64,000 nt of DNA from Pogonophryne albipinna (Eukaryota > Chordata > Actinopteri > Perciformes > Artedidraconidae): NCBI GenBank assembly GCA_028583405.1, contig CM053262.1, forward strand, positions 20,609,006 to 20,673,005, in the 5' to 3' direction. The notes under the pieces were generated by a model. The model had not been told where the DNA came from and did not search any database. It worked only from the letters and a program-made list of their open reading frames with translations. Position numbers and translations under genes: made by a program. This document shows, piece by piece, positions 57,784-64,000 of this stretch (its first letter is position 1; each line of letters starts with the position of its first letter).

Positions 57784-58010
57784 GCGCCCACAGCGGCAGC
57801 TGAGGCCGCAAGCGGAGAGACGCCCACAGCAACCGCCTCGGCGTCAGGCTCGCCCTTCGGCGGCTGCAGGGACTCCGTCCCACGTCACCCCAGAGACAGG
57901 GTCTCCCGGCGGCGAGTCAAAGGGGAGTGAGGCTCCTGGTCTGCTCCACGAGAGCCTCCGAGGAAGCAGAGCCGGTTCTGACGTTCTGGGGCTTGTGAGT
58001 AAAATAAAGT
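57600..58010 (+). pseudogene. DIRS gag-like ORF (continuation, shifted frame)
   Basis: Within the frame open from 57,581 to 58,156: V-P-L-D-A-P-I-S-P-D-G-L-F-G-P, then a Gln/Arg/Pro-rich tail (Q-R-Q-L-R-P-Q-A-E-R-R-P-Q-Q-P-P-R-R) typical of a basic gag C-terminus. Confidence 0.7.
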
Positions 58011-58087
58011 GTGTTCATTTTCCAACCTTTTGTACTGAGTCATCAGTAACAAGTGTTTCTCACATATCCCCCACTCTGTGTAAACCA

Positions 58088-58349
58088 GCTGCCTATAACC
58101 TATCGGTTAGTAGCCAGCAGGGCTCGCTGCAGAAGCCTGTCAGTATTCCAGGCTGAGCGCCCCCGGCGGCAGCGCCCGCAGCACCCGCCACGGCGTCAGG
58201 GCTCGCTGCAGAAGCCTGCAGTTTTTAATCTATCGGTTAATAAACTGCAGAGCTCGCTAATTAAGCCGGCTGTCTACTAATCTGTTGATTAGTAGACAGC
58301 AGGGCTCGCTGCAGAAGCCTGCCGGTTTTAACCTTGGTTAATAACCTGC
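58088..58349 (+). repeat. Array of four hairpins (about 52-bp unit)
   Basis: Hairpins at 58,088-58,118, 58,216-58,250, 58,269-58,300 and 58,321-58,349. Each has a core TAAYC-loop-GRTTA, flanking stems of different sequence, and a following CAGRGCTCGC linker (usually with TGCAGAAGCCTG). The third has a perfect 14-bp stem with loop TGTT. Units 2-4 are spaced 52-53 bp; an extra segment separates 1 and 2. Confidence 0.85.
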
Positions 58350-58604
58350 AGAGCTCGCGGCATTCCTCTGTCCGAGATACGCCTCCTACACACGGTCATA
58401 ATAAACCCATGAGCGCCGTTATAACGCCTCGCGTGGACAGCACTGCAAACACCTCCATCCATCCCCTGAGCGTGTAAGCCGGAGTGAAACACAGCGTGTG
58501 GAGGCTCCCTGGCGTGGCTCGTCGCCATGACGACCACAGAACATTTCAAGCATGTGCGCCCGCTCTCAGAGTGTTTCTCAGAGTGTTTCTCAGAGTGAGC
58601 GCGT

Positions 58605-59090
58605 GTGTCTGATGGACAGATGGATGAGCAGGCTGATCAGCAGAGGGTACGCCCTGCAGTTCGCCTCTCCCCCCCCCCACAGTTCAATGAGATACAGGAA
58701 ACACTCCTGTCATCCCAGGAACAGTGTCTTGCGCTCCATTCGGAGCTGCAGGAACTCCTGTTGAAAGAGGCTATTTCCAGGGTTCCTCAAAGGGAGGAAA
58801 TTCAGGGGTTATTTTTCTAATCCCGAAAAAGACTGGGGCAATGAGACATCCTCGATCTGTCAGTATTCCACATGCTGACGATCAAACAGGTGCTGGAATG
58901 TGTTCACCAGGACGACTGGTTCACTTCCATAAACCTGAAGCACGGGCGCGTCACATTCTGCAGCGTGGTGACAGCCCTCTCCGTGATACAGCTGCTCAGC
59001 ATGACGTCAGCTGGTCACGTGGTGATCCCCCTGGGTCTCCCCCACAGGAGGAGTCTCTAGAGGTGGTTCATTCGCCCGTGCATCGACCCC
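58605..59090 (+). pseudogene. DIRS reverse transcriptase N-terminal remnant
   Basis: Frames in this stretch read L-L-K-E-A-I-S-R-V-P-Q-R-E-E, then I-P-K-K-T-G-A-M-R-H, then M-L-T-I-K-Q-V-L-E-C-V-H-Q-D-D-W-F-T-S-I. These are the opening motifs of the DIRS RT, split over frames by frameshifts. The catalytic DD-containing region is absent. Confidence 0.8.
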
Positions 59091-59144
59091 GTGCGTCAGA
59101 GGTAATGTGCCCCGTTGCTGTACAATCAAACATGTGTTGATTCG

Positions 59145-59400
59145 CACAGACAACAGGCCACGGCTATGGAAGCAGCCTACCTCAATCGCCAGGGAGGAGT
59201 ACAATCTGCGCAGCTTCTGAACGCAGCCAGGCGGCTGCTGTTCTGGGCGCGCACACACGTTGCTCTCCATCAGAGCAATGTATATTCCCGGCGAATTGAA
59301 CAGAGGGGCTCGCAGAGTGCAGCAGCCGTGTTATGCGAGGAGTACGGAGACTCAGACCTGTGTCACGCGCACTGGCGCCTCAGTGGGATTTGGCTTTGGT
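59145..59400 (+). pseudogene. DIRS RNase H / connection remnant
   Basis: A-A-Y-L-N-R-Q-G-G-V-Q-S-A-Q-L-L and A-R-R-L-L-F-W-A-R-T-H-V-A-L are recognisable DIRS RNase H-region motifs. They run directly into the recombinase region, with the N-terminal RNase H part deleted. Confidence 0.75.
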
Positions 59401-59998
59401 GTTACGCGCACTAAGCAAAGCCCCATTTGAACCTTTAGACCAGCTTCCCCTTAAACTGTTATCAGCCAAAGTAGTATTACTTTTGGCTCTATCAGCAAAA
59501 AGGGTGAGTGATTTGTCTGCTCTCCCTGTGGCTCCGTCATGCCTCCGGATCCAAGGAGATGGCAGTTCAGCTAACCCGGCTTTTATGCCAAAGGTCATCA
59601 CAAGCTCCTTCAGGTCAAGAGTGATCACCCTGGATGGCTTCTTTCCCCCTCCTCACAGGTCGGAGGAAGAAGCCGCGTCTCATCTCCTCTGTCCTGTGCG
59701 CGCGCTGTCCTGCTATGTGGCGCGTACGGCTGCCTTGCGCCGTTCTCAGCGCCTGTTTGGGCACTATAGAGAGCGCTCGATCGGGAAACCTCTGTCTGCA
59801 CAACGGCTGTCACACTGGCTGTGTGAGGCTGTGTCGCAGGCATATGTCTCCTCTGGGGTGGAGCCCCCGGAGAACATCAGTGCGCACTCCACCAGAGGAA
59901 TGTCCTCCTCCACGGCTTTGCACGGAGGAATGTCAGTGGAAGACATTTGCAGTGCTGCATCTTGGTCTTCCCCTGTTCATTTATTCAATTTTATTTGA
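59333..59998 (+). pseudogene. DIRS tyrosine recombinase, C-terminally broken
   Basis: 221-codon ORF. The first catalytic Arg is at residue 57 (S-A-K-R-V-S-D-L), the H-x-x-R box is His185-Arg188 (A-H-S-T-R-G), and Trp211/His216 follow (A-S-W-S-S-P). The reading frame ends before the catalytic Tyr. A shifted frame directly beyond reads F-Y-L-R-D-V, so a single-base frameshift has separated the nucleophile from the rest. Confidence 0.85.
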
Positions 59999-60342
59999 GG
60001 GATGTCTCCCATTCCTCTCTGACACACCCTGTACTGAGTGTCTTGTCAGAGTGAGTGACGTCAGGGATCCAGCTTTGCGCCTCTCTCCTGCCTGTCTGCA
60101 CGCAGAGAGCTGCCCTTGTTCCCCCTCTTTTTGTCACTGGGCAAAGTATGACCTTTGTCTCTACGTTTTCACAACGGCAGGTTTGTATTGTTCCCAGCCT
60201 TCGTCCCCTCATGGAGAATATTCATGTTATGCTATATTAGAATGGCGCAATAGGCATGGGTTATTATCTGAGCAGGTGTGTCTGTGCTTCTAGTACCGGG
60301 CGGACCCAGTGGGGCGCAGACTACATCATGCTTCCCCCTTAA

Positions 60343-60437
60343 CCCAATAGCGATAGCCTTAGAGGGCGAAGCCTATACGAAATAGAACTGAAGTTACCTA
60401 CTGTAACTCCAGCTTCTATGAGTATTGGCGAAGCCCT
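60343..60437. repeat. DIRS internal complementary region
   Basis: Bases 60,343-60,388 are the perfect inverse of 56,536-56,581. Bases from 60,386 on are the inverse of the right terminus ending at 60,678. The two halves overlap by AAC. Confidence 0.95.
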
Positions 60438-60469
60438 CTAAGTGCTGGGCCCCACTGGCTCCACGAATA

Positions 60470-60633
60470 GCTGAAGAAAAGTTATTTTGTGTGGGAGCAG
60501 ATTGTCGGGCCTCCTTCCTATTTATACCGGAAGGGAGCCCGAGGGTGGGGCCCACCTTGCGGGTGGGCGTGGACTACAAGTGTTTCAGTGCTGCCCAGGG
60601 GGATTACCCAATAGCGATAGCCTTAGAGGGCTA
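60470..60633 (-). repeat. DIRS right inverted terminal repeat
   Basis: Inverse of the left repeat, with CCTATTTATACCGG (the inverted TATA region) at about 60,507-60,520 and the same GGGTGGGGCCCACC block. Confidence 0.88.
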
Positions 60634-60678
60634 CGCCAATACTCATAGAAGCTGGAGTTACAGTAGGTAACTTCAGTT

Positions 60679-61195
60679 AGTGTTTGTATGTGTTTGTTTC
60701 TACTGTGTGTCTCTCTCTTCCTCCCCCTGCCCGCTAGTCTGCTCTCCACGGCTGGGAGCAATCTCCAATCAACCACACTTGCAACCTGCTCATCGGCCAC
60801 ACTATGACAGCCTGCAGCCTGCACTCATTCCCTGCCGGATTGTTGCCGTGATCGGATTGTTGCGTGCCGCTCTAGCTTTTTACCAGCATATTCTTTAACA
60901 ACTTTGCCTGCTTTTGCCTCACACTCATTTTTATGTCTCTCCCAGGAGGAATCCAAGGCCAGCCAGGCCTCTCTACCCACCCTGGAACAACTGTTTCCCA
61001 CTGCCGCCATAACCAACCTCCACTCCCAGCTCCCCTTTTCTAATAAACAAATGTTACTTTCACCAGCTGATTCCGAGTCTGATTCTGGGTTTCCTCCAGT
61101 GCATGTGACACCGACAGTGACTTGTACTAGCTGCTGGTCGCATTTTTTTTTTAAAAGAGAAAAAACTTCTGATAAATCGGAACGATAAAGCACGT
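60679..61195. other. Sequence between DIRS and the right inverted arm
   Basis: GC-richer than its surroundings. It contains a 94-codon ORF (60,904-61,188) without recognisable similarity. It may be the interior of the older inverted-arm element that DIRS entered. Confidence 0.35.
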
Positions 61196-61655
61196 TATCC
61201 TACTCTAAAATAATAACATTCTGGCAACATAAAAAAATCAAACTTGCAGCTGAAAACGTTATAAGAATAGTAGGGCATAATGTTCTAGCAATGTTATCAA
61301 AAACATTAAATACAGTAAAGGTTGTTACCAAGCATTTTAAGAATGTTTTTAGAGAAAGTTATCCTACCTTTCAGAAGAACATTCTGGGAACCAAAATAAA
61401 ATATCCCACTGAAAACGTTTTAAGAACAGTAGGGCATAATGTTCGAACAATGTTATCAAAAACATCTTAAGAAGGTTATCAAAAACATCTTAAGAAAGTT
61501 ACCACCAAACATTTTAAGAATGTTTTTAGAGAACGTTATCCTACCTTTCAGAAGAACATTCTGGGAACCAAAAGAAAACTTCCCGCTGAAAAAATTCCTA
61601 GAACAATGAATGGTAACATTCTCAGAATGTTTTTAGAACCAAACATTTCTAGCTG
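61196..61655 (-). repeat. Right arm of the large inverted repeat, partly duplicated
   Basis: Inverse of 56,050-56,222. The block with CCTACCTTTCAGAAGAACAT occurs twice (about 61,360 and 61,545), showing an internal duplication. It ends with TCTAGCTGGGG at about 61,650. Confidence 0.75.
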
Positions 61656-61696
61656 GGGAGGAGTGAGGAAAACCTGATTGAGTGGTTAGCATTTAG

Positions 61697-62195
61697 TTAA
61701 AGGTCACCTATTGTAAAGATTCCACGTTTTTGTGTCTACATAAATACGTGTCCCCTCTGTGTTGAGAGGTTCCGAAAGTTTCAGGGAAAAAGATTCTCTC
61801 ACTTTTTGTCCTGATCCATTTATATAAAAACCTGTCTGAAAATGAGCTGATCAGATTTTGTTTTTTTTGTGTTGTGTCACCATTAGCCAATAACCAACCA
61901 AGGTAACCCCCTCCCACCTTATCACCTGAATCTCCTCCGAGAGCACCATTGTGTTCTCTCCATTTGCACCATTGGGTGTTTTTAAACCAATCACTTCTCA
62001 GAGGGGCGTGGCCAGCAGCAGCTCATTAGCATTTAAAGATACAGACAGAGAATCAGCACTTTTGAAACAGGGCTGAAACAGAGGGGATTATGGGATGCTG
62101 TTATCTGTTTGGTGTTTCAGCCAAACTCTTTAGAGACATGTTTTTTATATATCTGAGACCTATTGATGAAAAAGAGTATAATAGGGGACCTTTAA
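61697..62195. mobile_element. TTAA-type MITE, copy B (single-unit progenitor state)
   Basis: Ends TTAAAGGTCACCTATTGTA and TATAATAGGGGACCTTTAA. At the position of the minisatellite in copy A it has one diverged unit only (TGTCTACATAAATACGTGTC, then CCCTCTGTG). The flank GAGGAGTGAGGAAAACCTGA upstream is shared with copy A. Confidence 0.78.
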
Positions 62196-64000
62196 AGCTT
62201 TAGTTCATTACTCTCTGTGTGTGCTCATTTGATTTTCTTAATGTCTTCATACTGTGTCTCAGTTACACCTCTTAAGTGCAGCTGAAGAGATGTTCTGGAT
62301 TCTTTACGGACCATTAAATGTCCTGTTCATGTTCCAGTGAGCTTCATATACAGATATGTGGATGAAAACATGTCTAGGAGAGTGTGCTATATTTCGGTCA
62401 GCAATGAAACCTTTTTAAAGATGTTTTGATAACACGATATAATCGCTGAGTAGTTCCTGAGAGAGTAAGAATTCGTACTTTTAAACCACGTTTAGCCCAG
62501 TTTCACTCGGATGTTCTTTATAAATCCAAATACTTCTCAAAACTCTGACATTACAGACATCTATCTATATTTGTGTTCTTACACGTCCAGAGGTTGTCCA
62601 TCACAATAAACCTCTATAAATCTGCTTTTAAATGTATAGGATTGGCCTGAGAATGATCAGATTAAGTTACATTCAATATCAAAGTAATCCAGTTAGTGTT
62701 GTCTTAGAAACAGGGCTTGTTAATGACCTATTTCAGCATACAGTACCTGACATGGTTAACAGTTTGTAAAATGTAAATAAAACGAACTCACTGTCTCCAT
62801 TACAACATTATAACTCCACCAAAGCACTATGAGAGCAGCCAGTGTGTCATTAGACTATTCATTCTGCCAAAAATATTACATTTTTTATTTTTGAGACTTT
62901 TTGAACAAATCATATCTAATCTGTGCTTTTTTTGGATGGAGTCGAGGTCAAATGAGATTCAGGATTGCAAACAAAAAAGCGTTCTTCTGTTTAGTTTAAT
63001 CCAGAACATTAAATCCGTAATGGATCTGTGTGTCTCTTTTGTTTGGTGGATTAAAGAAGTCAAATGGTTTATTCCCTTCCACCACTTTTAGTTTATAGTA
63101 CAGAGAAGACGTGAATCAAAATAAAGAAATTGTGAGTGAGTTTTAAAACCAGTGGAGATTACATTAGTACTCATGTGTTTGTTGTTTGTAGTCAGTTTGA
63201 TTGTGTGCTGCTGTTTTAAAATGGAAGTGAAAGCCCTGGTTCATACCACTGGTACCTTAAGTACATTACCACCATTTTTATTATTTTCCAAACAGATTCA
63301 CTTACTCATTTTAAAACTACAATAACCAGCTGTTTAAAAAAAAAGAAAGTATATCTGTGATTTTAAATATGTTTTTAACAGGCTAAGAGATGATATCCAC
63401 ATGGAGGGAGTCAGAATTACTGATGGACACTTTGTTGATTTGCTAATTCCTCTCTTTTTGATAAAGTATGTTTACCTTGTTGCTAATTTACCGAAGTGTT
63501 TGTGTTCAAATTGGACTGTTTTAAATAACTAGTGTAATCAAAAAGTGGTTGTAAATGCAACTCTGACATTTTGACGTGATGTTTGAGTGATTTTTACGCA
63601 AGGATTAAAACATACAGAAACAAAACTCCCAAAGCACGACATGTTACATTGAAAACATGAATTATCAGCATGCTTCTGAAGTCGAGAGAGATTTGATCAG
63701 CTGCAAACTCGCAGGAAATAACAAAATATTGAAGTGTGTGTGTGTGACATACAGTAAACACACCGACGGGTCTGAAATACTGCTGAGAGCGGCAGTGTAT
63801 CTCAGTGTAAACAGACCTCCCTGCACACACACTCTCACACACACTCAGTATATCATTGAAGTCAAAGTTGACACATGGACTCATTTTGTTTGAGTGTTTC
63901 ACTTTGCGTAGATTGTTAAGCTGCCCTTTGTTTACACGCAATTTAAGTGTGTCTCCATGGTAACCGTCAGCTGTACCATGACACACAGGCACAAACTCAC
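62196..64000. other. AT-rich tail, nothing recognised
   Basis: No coding exon, transposon end or RNA gene could be supported. If the signal-peptide exon at 50,565 is real, this stretch could be part of its first intron. Confidence 0.4.

Larger units (their letters stand above)
56536..60678 (+). mobile_element. DIRS-like tyrosine-recombinase retrotransposon, internally deleted
   Basis: 4.14 kb. Inverted terminal repeats lie at about 56,557-56,718 and 60,470-60,633. The internal complementary region at 60,343-60,437 is the exact inverse of the left end (56,536-56,581, 46 bp) joined by a shared AAC to the inverse of the right end (about 60,634-60,678). This is the diagnostic DIRS layout. It encodes, in order, a gag-like protein, short RT and RNase H remnants, and a tyrosine recombinase. 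Most of the RT/RNase H region is missing and several frameshifts are present, so this copy is non-autonomous. Confidence 0.92.

Noticed and set aside
60904..61188. 94-codon ORF right of the DIRS copy
   Set aside because: No domain recognised, surrounded by repeat arms, no splice or promoter evidence.

Overview
The window is vertebrate, almost certainly teleost fish, genomic DNA. It has one long GT-AG spliced gene with CpG-rich 5' DNA, long (CA)n and (CT)n microsatellites in introns, and several fish-type mobile elements: Rex3-like and L2/Maui-like LINE tails, a DIRS-like retrotransposon, hAT-type MITEs with 8-bp target duplications, TTAA MITEs and foldback elements.

Region 1 (about 480-49,190, + strand) is the complete gene for Disco-interacting protein 2 homolog C (dip2c). 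I could chain 38 coding exons from the ATG at 903 to the TAG at 47,595-47,597. Every junction is GT-AG and the phase stays consistent, giving 4,866 nt or 1,621 residues. The product has an N-terminal DMAP1-binding domain, a low-complexity linker, and two tandem adenylate-forming (FAAL/AMP-binding-like) domains. Compared with the usual vertebrate protein (about 1,556 residues) it has an in-frame 41-codon cassette exon (19,217-19,339), a His-rich extension of exon 5, and no sign of the three-residue A-R-K insert at the exon 24/25 junction. The paralogue is called from the exon 4, 8-9, 18 and 23-24 sequences, which resemble DIP2C more than DIP2A or DIP2B. I cannot say whether it is a fish ca or cb duplicate.

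Region 2 (introns of dip2c) holds most of the non-coding interest. It contains two hAT MITEs and one hAT transposase relic with recognisable 8-bp duplications, two foldback families with copies tens of kb apart, a 5'-truncated antisense LINE and a sense Rex3-like LINE tail, several long (CA)n tracts next to small exons, splice acceptors whose pyrimidine tracts are microsatellites, and two perfect short hairpins in intron 21.

Region 3 (49,190-64,000) has no complete gene. A short ORF at 50,565-50,627 with a good start context, a hydrophobic leader and a following GT looks like the signal-peptide first exon of an unidentified + strand gene. The rest is a nested repeat cluster. A TTAA MITE carries a 1.6-kb, 37-bp-period minisatellite, while a sister copy at 61.7 kb keeps only one unit. 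An inverted-arm repeat at 56.05-61.65 kb contains a 4.14-kb internally deleted DIRS-like element. That element has inverted terminal repeats, a textbook internal complementary region, and an unusual array of four hairpins with a conserved core and co-varying stems.
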